NCBI GenBank assembly: GCA_050084985.1
Contig: JBITNC010000001.1
Span: forward strand, 82,646,001-82,710,000
From: Nageia nagi
Lineage: Eukaryota; Pinophyta
DNA length: 64,000 nt
Direction of reading: 5' to 3'
The notes under the pieces: model-generated
Told to the model about the DNA's origin: nothing
Databases searched by the model: none
The model's input: the letters and a program-made list of their open reading frames with translations, nothing else
In this document: positions 13,260 to 23,930 of the stretch, in pieces
Layout: each line of letters opens with the position of its first letter
Position numbering within the stretch: position 1 is the first letter of the stretch
Position numbers and translations under genes: made by a program

Positions 13260-13880
13260 ATCTACCTCTTTGACTCAATCTTACACATCTATCATGTATT
13301 GAAACTATATTTGAGTTATTCTTTTAGGATGATCTTATACAACCTATCATGTGTCAAAACTAGCTCTCATCCTAATCGTGTTTTTATTTTCCATTCAACT
13401 GTTAGGGCAAAGTAGAGATCATTGGCTTTTGCATTATCTTTATCACTTGCCTTTTTGTTTCTTCCCTTCAAATACTGGGGAAAAGTAAAGATCATTTTCT
13501 TTCATTGATACTTTTTATCTTTTCTTTCATTTTCTCTTTAGCTACTGGGACAAAGTAGAATCAATGATCTTCTCCCATTTTCTTGTTCTTTCATTTTGCC
13601 TTTGACTGCTAGGGCAAATCAAAAATCATTTAATTTTATGTATCTTTCCTTTTTTCTTTTTTTTCACCCTTCAACTATTGGGTCAAAGCAAATATCCTAT
13701 ATTTTTGTTGCTTATCTATCTGGTTCTATCTTCTTAATTTTTTTTTACTCTTCTCCTCAACTTAATCTTATATGGCCTATCATGCACCAAAACTAGCTCT
13801 CATCTTGATTGCCTTTTCTTTTCACCCTTTAGCTATTGGGGCAAAGTAGAGATCATTTTTTATTTTGTTGTTCATTTTTT
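13260..13880 (+). repeat. Degenerate tandem array before the element A PPT
   Basis: A unit of roughly 65-75 bases built around ctattgggGCAAAGTAGAGATCATTtt recurs near 13,400, 13,475, 13,545, 13,605, 13,680 and 13,830. It is interleaved with a second motif (cctatcatg..aaaactagctctcatc) near 13,345 and 13,775. The array ends just before the PPT, the position where other elements in this window also carry arrays. Confidence 0.7.
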
Positions 13881-13947
13881 TTGCTTACACATTGCACACA
13901 CTCCACCTATTTTTGTACTGCATATCACATCTCATGAACATCAATAT

Positions 13948-13960
13948 AAAAAGGGGTGTT
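13948..13960 (+). other. Polypurine tract of element A
   Basis: The sequence aaaaaggggtgtt lies directly before the right LTR start (tgtagacacc). This is the expected second-strand priming site and fixes the element's direction as rightward. Confidence 0.65.
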
Positions 13961-14969
13961 TGTAGACACCTCAAAATCATTCATTCATCTACCTTAGGTG
14001 ATTTGTGATGATTCAACTTATTTTGCAATTTTTTATGATCCCATCATCCCTTCATCTTGTTTTGATTCCATTCACATGATTAAATTTAGTAACTTCAGCC
14101 TTTGTTACCACTTTATGACTTTGGAACCTAATTGGCCCATTAGTTAGGGGATCAGTTGATTAGTTAGGTTGAAACCTTAATCAGCCCATCAACTAATCCT
14201 ATATAAAAGTCAATTCAAAATTAGAGTTCCCAACTCCTTACATTGAATCTTGCAATAAAAAACCCATGAATTCCTATTGTCCATGTGCACTTGAAACTAT
14301 CCATTCAAACTTTTGGCCAAGATTCTCTCACTTGGAACCATACCCATCACTTTCAAAGCAACAAAAAGTGGATTCTTATCCTCTTCTTGCAAAGGAACCT
14401 TGGGTAACACATTCTTGGCCTTTATTTTATGTATTTAATGATTATTTTGAGTGTTTTTGCAAGATATTTAGGAGACATCAAAAGGAGGTTAATCATATAT
14501 ATCCTTTTTGTATTTTTTATAATTTATTTTTGTGCATGGTTGCATACTAATCATTTTAGGCTAGTCCCTTATGGATTTAGATTAGGGTAATCCAATTTGT
14601 TTTATACTTATTGATCTAGTTTAATCTTAAGCTAGCTTTCATTATAGGCATCATTCCATTTTCATTTGCCTTGTTGATTCAAGGTGGGGGGGTTACAAGC
14701 TCATTAGCTCTCTTTGCATGGTCCTAGGGTCCTAAGGACCTAAGACGTAGAAGCCTCCCCATTTGTTCTATTGATAGTTTATCTAAGGTTGCAGGTATTT
14801 CACAAGGAAAAAGGAAAATACTCTAAACCCTATCCCCTTCCCATTTTGTTTAGTTTTATCATTAATCTAACCACATTTTCAAGAAATGTTTTAGACATGA
14901 CAAAGTAGGTGTTTCCTAGATGGGATGGACTCCTAGTCTGAGGTACTCTCCCATATTTGAGGGTTTACA
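13961..14969 (+). repeat. Element A 3' LTR
   Basis: It is about 1,009 bases, from tgtagacacc to gggtttaca. Its near-equal length to the element D LTR (1,006 bases) suggests both are complete. Confidence 0.8.
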
Positions 14970-15035
14970 CTAATGATTAAGAACAAAATCAAAAACTATT
15001 TACAATGTACAAATTATAATCACAATTGTGCTAGA
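14970..15035 (-). repeat. Continuation of the LTR-like repeat beyond element A
   Basis: The block ctaatgattaagaacaaaatc...atttacaat lines up with the outer part of the left copy (reverse complement of about 1,371-1,435: ctactta...ctaagaacaaaataaat...atttacaat). This confirms that element A interrupted one copy of the repeat. Confidence 0.65.
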
Positions 15036-16203
15036 TTGCACAATAACTAGGTATAATCAATGCTAAGGTCTAGAATTTTATTATTTCTAAACTACTATAC
15101 TTCTTTAGTTGCAATCTCTTTGATCTATCATTGACTGCATCTTGTTGCAACTATAGTTAATTATCAAGGTATGGTCCACTTACTTGATTGGTATAGTTTG
15201 TCTCTATGCTTTGTCGGTAGCCATCTAACTTTTTGCAATCATTTATGGTAATTATTGTAAGTTCGAGTTGCAGGTAATTATGAGGATAATGAAAAGTGTA
15301 TCATTGAAACCTAAAAAAGAATTGCTACTATCATGTGGAAATCAATTATGGTCAACACATTTATAGAGCTCCAAGGGTCGAACACATGATTAAGTGGATC
15401 TGGGTGTTCCCTTTAGCTCACTATCCCTTTCTCAATATAGCAAGCTTTATTTGCTCTTGGTGGGGTTTATTACTCTCTGGGACTTTACTTTACCACTCAT
15501 ATATTTTTAGTAAAAAGTATGATGTCATCGATCAAAATCGATGAGCTTTGGATGATAGGCTTTCTAAAATATCTCCCACTGATTGCTTGCTATATAGTAC
15601 CTTATAATGAATTATCTTAGTACCCACTAATTTTGGGTGTATGTTAGAACTCCTTCTTTATAAATCCATAGGTTCTAAAATATTACTTGTTTGTAACTTT
15701 GACTCGATAGTGACTCATATTTACAATATTCCTTAAAAAGACTTAGACTTATATAGTACCTGGACCCATACTTAAATATTTTCTTCCATTATATGTTACA
15801 CCATTTTTCGAACATGCTACACTACTTCCTAGACATGACTTAGACATATTGATAGTAACTTATGACCTCAAACCTATGTATAATTACTAGAAAATACCCA
15901 ACTAAGCTATGATCAACTTCTAGGATTTATCTACATGACAACACCTACTTTTGAAAAAAATAGTGGTTAAGTTACCAAATAAAATATTTAAGACTTCTAT
16001 ATATTGACAACACTCGAACTTCCTTATACTTAACCAAATTTTGATAAAAGTAACTAAATACAAAGAATAGACATCTTTTTCCAATATTTATAAAACTATG
16101 AAAGGGAAGCAAGAAATGGAAACTAAGAATGAATTTATTTGAAAGGAATGAAAGAATAAAAGAATGTTATCCTATCTTTAGATTGTGATTCTAAAAGAAT
16201 AAC
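15036..16203. other. AT-rich stretch without a recognised gene
   Basis: No open frame has recognisable domains. The element D gag should be followed leftward by protease and RT, but neither could be read here. The stretch may be the deleted or decayed remainder of D. Confidence 0.45.
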
Positions 16204-18417
16204 AGTAACTTAGTTTGCTTGTGGCCTAGGTTGAGGTTGGTTGGGATTGCCACCATTGCTGTGAATCTTTTAATTATTATTATTATTATCTTTCTTCCTT
16301 AGCTTTATTTCACCCTCTTGAATTTTTACTTCTTCAATGATCTTTTCTTGAGCTAAGGCATCTTCGAAGTTAAGGTTCCTTTGAACTTGTAGGATTGAAG
16401 AAATGTGCTTGTTCCAAGTCCTAGAGAACAACTTAACCAACTCCTCTTGGGGAAAACTATGGGGCATATCAATCACAACCGCTCTCCAACAACATACATA
16501 ATATGATATGGACTCATCATCAAATTGGGATAACTTACTCAAATCCATAATAGAGGCTCCTTTTCTTATATTTATCCCAAATTGATCTAGAAACTGATTA
16601 TCTAATTACTCAGGCTTGACCCACCAAATTCATAGGAAAAGTTCTTAACATAAGAACATCATCATTAGCTATGATATAACATGAATACTTGAATTGCCTT
16701 ATATGTTCTCAAGGATCCTCCTTTCCCTCAAATTTATCCATCTTAGGGATTTCAATATTGTAAGAAAAATCCTTAATGGGAATGGATGGATGGATTGGTT
16801 CATTACAAATGGATCCATAAGATAACTTGGAAATACCTTGACTATTAAGCCTTTGCTCCATCTCTTACAACTTATTAAGAATATCATCATGAGGAGTGGA
16901 TGGAGGAGAGGAACCAACAACTTCATAGCTTGAAACTTGATAAGAATTGGTTGCTTGATGTTTCCCTTAACGTTGATAAACTTATTATGTTGAGGAAACA
17001 TTTACTTGTTGGGTATGGTGGGGTTGTGCTATAAACCCTTGAGCCATTTGGTTATGCAAACCTTGAGGAGGAAATTGAGTTTGTCCAAGAGATGGATCTT
17101 GAACATTTTCAAAAGATTGGAAATATTTTTGCATGGAGGTAAGGCCCCTTGGTGTAGCACCAAAATATGCTTGTGTATGATTAGTATTTTGAGGATTGGC
17201 ATATATGGGTATAACAACTTGAGAAGATGGAGGGACTTAGGATAAAACATTAATGTGCACCCTAGGTTAAGGATCTTTGGGTGGCACATATGATGGTATG
17301 ATTTATTAAGGATTATGATTAATCATGTTGCTAGGTGCTATAGGCTCTTGTTGATAAGATAGATAAGGTGAGTCAACACTAGCAACTTGGGGAGGGGTTG
17401 CAATCTTCAAGAATTATGGATTGATATTTACCTCTTGCTCTTGATGGGTGTTCACAAATTATGCAAATAATTTGGATTTTTGAAGCCTATACCACTCTTA
17501 AAATATTTGGGCTCTCTCCTCATAATTATGATGGGGAGTGCTTGATGGTATCAAAGTGGTAGGTTCAACTTGTAAACGAGAAGATCGGACCAAAGGGCCC
17601 ACATGAGAAATCAATGGAGCTTGAGGTAAGGTTGATGAAACTTGTTGATCTTGGCTATGATGCCAAGGAGGAGGAACAAAAGTAGACCAATCTCTTCTCT
17701 CCATCTCATCCTAGAAAAGAAGCTTATGGGCCTTCATTTTATGGAATCTGGTAGCAGGAGAGTTAGGAGGTTCATGTGGTGTAGGATCAATGGAGAAAGA
17801 TAGCATATTGGATGATGGAGGGTTTCCATAGGTGGGATCATAATGGTAACTAACATTATAATGATTGGCAAGGGTGGATATGTTTGGATTATGTAGTGAA
17901 TTTGCCATAGTGACAACATGGGGTAAGGAAGGAGGAGGCAAGGGTTGTGACACCCTTATCTCTTCTTCCAAGGGAGGTGGTGGATTAACCAAAGGTTGAC
18001 TTTCCATGTTAGCAACATGGGGTGATGGAGGCCTAGAACCAAAGGGTTTTTTAGCCTTAAACTAATGGAAAAGATATTGGATGTGAGGATCACTCAAGAA
18101 GAGTTATTCCTTGATAAGAGGGTCATCATGGATGGCCTTCACATGGTGTGGGGAGCTAGCATCGCCATACAAGGGATTCATACGTATACTTGCTTTCAAT
18201 TCTTTGTAGAATTGTGAACCCTCTTGAAGATGAGGGACAACAACATTTCTATATGGAGAAGATGGGACATAATATATTTAAGAGATATTAGGTGAAGGTA
18301 GTTGAGATATATGGGGTGAAGGTGGGTGAGATGGAGGATTGGATTGTGAAGACCTATCTTTTCTAGCCCTAAATTATGCTTTAGTCTGCATTGAATTATG
18401 GGATTCACCTTCCATAC
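16204..18417 (-). pseudogene. Element D gag pseudogene (Ty3/gypsy)
   Basis: Read leftward from about 18,417, a Pro/Ser/His-rich N-terminal region (PPPPLEEEIRVSQPLPPPS near 17,950; blocks to 17,300) leads into a gag core. The core reads IPKMDKFEGKEDP, FKYSCYIIANDDVLMLRTFPM, then the open piece 16,270-16,548 with MDLSKLSQFDDESISYYVCC, AVVIDMPHSFPQEELVKLFS and FEDALAQEKIIEEVKIQEGE. The end is a run of Asn codons (att repeats at 16,270-16,290). Gag forms the particle that packages element RNA. The same core occurs at about 26,200-26,720 on the plus strand, so both belong to one family. Stops and frameshifts break it. No CCHC knuckle could be read after the Asn run. Confidence 0.75.
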
Positions 18418-19833
18418 TAAGAACACAAATAAGGACTTAAACAAACAATATTGCATAAAATTAAATATCCCAATAGTGCTAAGCAAGTGAAAGCAACTAA
18501 ACAAAAGCCTAATTTTTTTTTATGATCTTATTTTTTTTAATGGATGCAAGACTAAGATACACAACCCTATGATGATCTTTTTCAAGATATCAATCCTACA
18601 TGCAAGATAGAAATAGTGTGAAAGATAACAATAGTAATTACTTTGTCTACTTTCTTCTTGTTCAATTAGGATAATTATCTTGTTAATGAGATTGATTTTT
18701 AAGGTTCTTTTACCTCTTGATTAGTTTTCCTAGATGAACTTAGTCAAGCATTTTTTGGGTAAGCCTCGATCTCTAGGGATGTGAATTGTTTAATGGCTCA
18801 ACTTAGGTTTTACACTCTGGTCATGACCTCCATATTAGGACTATATTGTGGTGATGAAATCCATGTGCCCTAGATCAACCCTAGGCTTATGTGAAATTAG
18901 ATGCAAGTATGATAAAGTAAATATGATATACAACTAAATGTATGCAAAAATGCAACTAATCCCTTCAATAATTTTCTTTTTCTTTTCAAAATAAAGAACA
19001 AAATGATTTCATAAATGAAACACTTCCACCTAAGGATGATTTCATTTTCACTAATGCAAGAAAAAAAGTAAAATGAACTTTTTCTTTTCAATTTCTTTTC
19101 TTTTCACTAGCAAAATAAGTGAAAATAAAGCAAGGTAACAACCCTAGGATGCATAAAACACATAAATCCTACTCTAAATCATGATAAAAGATGGATACAA
19201 GCTTGGGGTGATCCTACTAGAAGATCCTATCAGCTACAATACTTGTAGTGCACACTTTGATCCTAGCCAATGTACTATAGATCAGCTAGGAGTACCAACC
19301 AATGGACCGATCAAATAGTTGGCCAGTTAATCACAACACTACCTAGAGAATTTTAAAATTTGAATTTAAAAGTGTTGACATAAAGCATTACATGTACAAC
19401 CTAGTAGATTAAATGTTGGAAGTGGAAAGTTATCACCTAGTTATAGGGCTGAGAAGCTACGACACTTGCTAAAAAATGAAATAAAGTAGCTAAAACCTTA
19501 GGATAACTCTAAGTGATGTAAATAAAACTAACTAAAAAAGAGGAACTAGTTAGGTAAAAATTGGCTAATAGTTTATGCATTCAAGACCTAACCTATCTAC
19601 TAAAGAATAGCTAAACTCTATCAACTAGTATGTAGGAAGTTGGTTATCATTTTGTTGACTTTTGTACTTCAAGATTTTTAGGGTTTTATCTAGGACTTAT
19701 CAAGAATGTTTCCTAAAAAAATCAAATTGAGTTAGTATGTAGAAACATCCAAAAATATGAAAAGAAAGGGTGAAATAAAATAACTAAAAATAAGAATAAA
19801 AGAATAAAAAACTCCTCTAGAGTTGAAAATATT
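18418..19833 (-). other. Probable leader of element D
   Basis: This lies between the PBS region of D and its gag. It is A-rich, with stretches such as tttttttt near 18,515 and mixed purine runs near 18,960-19,110. No gene was recognised; the open frame at 18,897-19,091 is Lys/Phe low complexity. Confidence 0.45.
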
Positions 19834-20157
19834 GAACCAAGAGTGGTCCCACTGTGATCACCAATTTGTAAGCTTCCAAAAAGGGGATATGTAAGTTGAG
19901 ATGCCCCACACCTAGGGTTTCTCTCCCCTTTTTGGGATACCCATTTTGCAAAATCTAAAATATTGATTAAAACATGGTTATCTAATGAAAATCTTGAACC
20001 AAGAGTGGTCCCATTGTGATTGTCAATTTGTAAGCTTCCAAAAAGGGGGTATGTAAGTTGAGAGAACCCACACTTAGGGTTTCTCTCCCCTTTTGGTAAA
20101 CCCATGTTGCAATATCTAAAATATTTCTTGAAACATGATTAGCTAATGATAATAAAA
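19834..20157 (-). repeat. 162-bp tandem duplication over the LTR/PBS junction of element D
   Basis: Two adjacent copies (19,834-19,995 and 19,996-20,157) begin gaaccaagagtggtcccact and each contain caatttgtaagcttccaaaaaggg. The repeat spans the end of the LTR, the presumed primer binding site (read on minus, TTGGTGATCACAGTGGGACC) and part of the adjacent LTR. The element thus has two LTR-end/PBS modules in a row. Confidence 0.8.
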
Positions 20158-21034
20158 TGAAATGGAGGTAGGGTTTAGAATTTTCCCTTTTTAATACAAC
20201 ACCCAAGACTCCAAATAACCTACAAAATAAGAGGCAAGAGGAGGCTTCTAAGTTCTAGGTCCTTAAGACCCTAGAACCATGCAAATATAGCTAGATAGCT
20301 TGTAAGCCTCCAAACCTTGAATCAAAAAGGTACTAAAAGATAGCATAATTCCTAAAATGCAAACTAACATAAGACTAAAATGGAATTACTAAGAATAAAA
20401 ATCAAAATAACATATTCTAGCCTATGTCTACAAGGTACTAGCCTAGAAAAATGCTAGTATGCAACCATGCACTAATATAGTAATGATAAATCCAAAAGGA
20501 TATATGATATGTGCTATTGGATTTCCTCTTGAACCTACAAAAATACTCAAAATAGATATTAATACCAAAAAAACCAAAGCCATAAGAGTTACCTAATGTC
20601 CCTTGCAAGATGAATACAAGAATAATCTTTTTAATACCTTGGGATGATGGATGTAGCTCAAAGTAGAAGGTATGCAATTGAAAGGTTTGAGTACATAGTA
20701 TATAGTGAGTAAGACAATAGGATATCATGAATATCTATTATGCAAAATTGAATGACTTGATGGGAAAATCTAATTTTGAATTTACTTTTATATGTGACTA
20801 GTCAGTAGGCTAGTTAGGGTTTTAACCTAACTGATCATCCGATCCCCTAATTGGTAGGTTGGTTAGTGTTTAAGTTGACTAGGTTGTAACAAAAGGACCA
20901 AGTTACGAAAATTGATCATGAAAATGGGATTTTTATGGGTTTTAAGGCTGATATGATCATGGTGAGCTGTAGGAAGAGCCAAATTATCATGAATTGCCTA
21001 AGGTATATGAACTAATAATTTTTAGGTGTCTACA
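20029..21034 (-). repeat. Element D 5' LTR (same family as element A)
   Basis: Reverse complement of the element A LTRs: it starts TGTAGACACC at 21,034 and ends GCTTACA at 20,029, 1,006 bases. The gag to the left on the same strand makes this the 5' LTR. A gypsy-type PBS candidate follows within three bases. The LTR starts exactly where the copia-2 fragment begins (21,035), so D probably inserted in or recombined with copia-2. Confidence 0.75.
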
Positions 21035-22770
21035 ATGTGAAGTTATGAGCATTATGATATACACCCTAAATAGGTTCCCTATGAAAGCAATTGAAGGTAA
21101 AAATCATTTTGAGGTATGGATAGGATATATACCTAACATCTCTCACTTTATAGTTTTTGGTTGTGAAGCCTTCTCCTACATTTTTTGTGAAAAGGAAGAA
21201 GTTGGACAAAAGATCTAAAAAGTGCATCTTTGTGGGCTATAATTGTTAGCATAGAGGATACAAGATCTACTCTCCATCTTGTAGTGTAGTTTTTATATCA
21301 AGGGATGTAAACTTCAATTATCTTCTTGAGGAATCTACTTCTAATGAGGATATTGATATTCTAGATGGCTCTTTAGTCACACCTAACTAATTGGATATCA
21401 ATGTAGATAAGTCACTTCATTAGAAAAATTCTCTAATAGAGAGGATAACAAAAAGTATGACCTTGAAAAAATCCTTTTTTCCCAAAATTGATAATAAAAA
21501 TGAACCCTCATCATTCAAGGAAGCATCAAAGCATGAGTGCTAGATGGAAATCATGAAGGGAGTATGAGGTGCTTATGAAAAATTAAACTTGGGATTTGGT
21601 TCCTTATACCAATGAGAGGAATATAATTGACAATAAGTGGATCTACAAGTTTAAGTATAATTTAGTTGGTGAGATTGAGAAATACAAGGCAAGATTAGTG
21701 GCCAAAGGTTTTTCTTAGAAATACAAAGTTGATTATAAGAAAACCTTTGCTCCCATGGCAAAGATTCTCACTATCAAGATAATCATTGCTCTTTTAGCAG
21801 CTTAAAGTTAGAAGGCTTTTTAACTCGATGTAAAAAGTGGATTTCTCAATTATGAATTATATATGGAGATCTATATGAATGAATCAACCAAAAGGATTTG
21901 TTGTTGAAGGAAATAAAAGAGACATTTGTGTGCAAGCTAAAGAATTCATTGTATAGACTTAAGCAAGCACCCAAATATTGGTATAAGAAGAGTTTAGGTT
22001 ATTTTTAAGATATTGGAATCTCTAAGTGCTTCTTCAACTTTGATATATAAGTGCTCAATCAAGGATAATATTTGGTCTTGATTCTCCTTTATGTGGATGA
22101 TCTTCTGATCATTGAAAATAATGGTGAAACCATCCAAGAGTGCATATTCAAACTTAAGGCAACTTATAAAATGATTAATCTTGGTCTCTTGCACTAATAT
22201 CTTAGTATGCAAGTATACAATATCTTAGTATGCAAGTATACCAACATAAGGATTATCATTACCTTAGTCAATCCAAGTATATCTCAAATATTTTTTAGAA
22301 GTTTGAAATGGAGTGCTAACCTACTACAATCCCAGTCTCTCTTGGAATCATTCTAACTCTTAACTCCAACTCTCAGCTAGAAGATGCTACTTCTTATAGG
22401 AAATTAATTGGTAGTCTACTATACTTAACTATTTCCATGCCATATATTACATTTGTATTATATCTAATGGCATAGTTTATGCAAAAATTGTATGTTGAGC
22501 ACCTTAATGATATTAAGCAAATCTTGAGGTATGTTGCAGGAATGAAGAATATTTCTCTCAAGAATTCCAAGTTTCCCTCATTTTTTCTCTTAGGGTTCTC
22601 ATATTTTAACTATGAGGGAGATGGAGATAGCTTGAAATCAAAATTTGTGTATGTATTTAGCATTGGTTTAGGTGCTATCTCTTGGGCTTTAGGTGCTATT
22701 TGTGATAACAATTTCACCTATAGGAGGATTTTTGGTTGTATAGCATTGATCTCTGTGTGTACCTTTTAGC
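21035..22770 (+). pseudogene. Ty1/copia integrase-RT-RNase H remnant
   Basis: In order: integrase C-terminal block (TLNRFPMKAIEG...ISHFIVFGCEAF, 21,035-21,218), then RT blocks spread over three frames (NKWIYKFKYNL, EKYKARLVAKGF, LCKLK/LYRLKQAP-like, LLYVDDLLI near 22,090-22,110), then RNase H (YVEHLNDIKQILRYVAGMKN at about 22,486-22,545, ALGAICDNNFTYRRIFGCIA near 22,690). Each block matches copia-1 pol on the other strand. Stops and indels occur every 100-200 bases, so it is long dead. In the family these enzymes copy and insert the element. Confidence 0.85.
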
Positions 22771-22829
22771 TATTTCTCTTTAAGTGATGAACTATTTGTA
22801 CACCTTGAGCATATGATTGACCATCGTTA

Positions 22830-22985
22830 GTATTATTCAATTATCCATGTGGGAGGAACTTGTATGTGTGTATGATGGATATTTTTTACACTTTTCAATT
22901 ATCCATATATGAGGAACTCATATGTGTCTTTTGGCATTATTTAGTTATCCATGTGTGAGAAACTCATATGTGCATTTTGTTATGC
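22830..22985 (+). repeat. Tail repeats of copia-2
   Basis: Three degenerate units of about 60 bases carry caattatccatgtg.gaggaactcatatgtg. They lie between the pol end and the PPT and correspond in place, and partly in sequence, to the copia-1 tail repeats. Confidence 0.7.
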
Positions 22986-23470
22986 TATATTTATGATGAC
23001 AATCAATAAATATTTTGTATATAACAAGGGACTATGAGTATTAGCTTGGCATCTTCGTAATGACTTATAGTGTACCATTGATCAGTTTATGGATGGCATT
23101 ATTTGATTCATTATCTTTGTTGATATAAATGTGTATATGATGCATATAACTAATCTAATTTTTTGAGTTTCCTGTAGCTTACAAGTTTCTTCTTGAGATT
23201 GTAGGTTACTTACTTCAAAAATGTTGTCTCATGGAGGCTCATCATGTCAAATCCCTATTGGATGAATACTTTATGTACATTGAAACCAGTTACGGTTAAT
23301 GATTGTATTGTACACCATTTGTTAGAATGGTAAAGTATTGAGTCTTAAACTAATATCTTGCTTACTTCTCAAAGATGTAAAATTTCTCATCTCTAATTGT
23401 ATATGTATGGAGGAGAACTCTTTTTTACTCTCTCTTTCATCTCTTTTCTTCATTCTATCCCAATATTACA

Positions 23471-23481
23471 TTAAGGGGGAG
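23471..23481 (+). other. Polypurine tract of copia-2
   Basis: ttaagggggag lies directly before the LTR start tgttgaaatg; it is the same tract as in copia-1. Confidence 0.75.
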
Positions 23482-23930
23482 TGTTGAAATGTATAATGCA
23501 TTATTGTAAGGTTATTTAATATTCTTCTTGTAAATTCACCAATACTTAAAGGTATCCCTATATATCTTAAGTACTTAAGTAAATATAATAATATAACTTA
23601 TCCTACACTCCTCATGAGCATGCCCCTAGGGTAAAAGGGTGAATCATGTCATGTATTTGTAAAATGGTTAAAAGGGTGATCCACGGGAAGATTTTTGCTT
23701 AAAAATATAAGGCCCTCTCCTTAAGATTACACATGAAAAGTTGAAGCAAAGATATGCTCTAAGATTAGTGTTAGGAGAGGAAGAAAGAGGTATTGTTAGA
23801 GAGTTATCTTTTTGAATGAGAAAGATCTTAGGTAGTGGATGTACTCCCATGGTTGCAGGAACCACTAACATCTTGTGTTAATTTGTGAGATTGTTTACAC
23901 TTTGAGTATTGATGTTTAATAGAGCTTTCA
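23482..23930 (+). repeat. Copia-2 3' LTR
   Basis: 449 bases from tgttgaaatg to agagctttca. Similarity to the copia-1 LTR is clear at aggccctctcc, taggagaggaaga, gtggatgtactccca.gg..ggaaccac and at the end, but the two differ widely elsewhere. No TATA box as clear as that of copia-1. Confidence 0.7.

Larger units (their letters stand above)
6274..14969 (+). mobile_element. Element A: LTR retrotransposon without gag-pol
   Basis: An 8.7 kb element bounded by two direct ~1 kb LTRs that begin tgtagacacc and end gggtttaca (ggtttata in the left copy). A polypurine tract sits directly before the right LTR, so the element reads rightward. The flanks ctact (6,269-6,273) and ctaat (14,970-14,974) look like a 5-bp target duplication with one change. 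No gag, protease, RT or integrase was recognised inside. The interior holds T-rich non-coding DNA, an antisense PMD fragment and a tandem array before the PPT. Element D shares the LTR and has a gag, so A may depend on such relatives. The LTRs differ at many places, which suggests an old insertion. Confidence 0.8.
21035..23930 (+). mobile_element. Copia-2: 5'-truncated Ty1/copia element
   Basis: It consists of decayed pol from the integrase C-terminal part onward, a tail with short tandem repeats, a polypurine tract (ttaaggggga) and one LTR. It is related to copia-1 in gene order, in the PPT context caatatt.cattaagggggagtgtt, and at both LTR ends. The 5' half is absent; element D abuts the break. 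Only one LTR was found, so no target duplication can be read. Confidence 0.8.
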
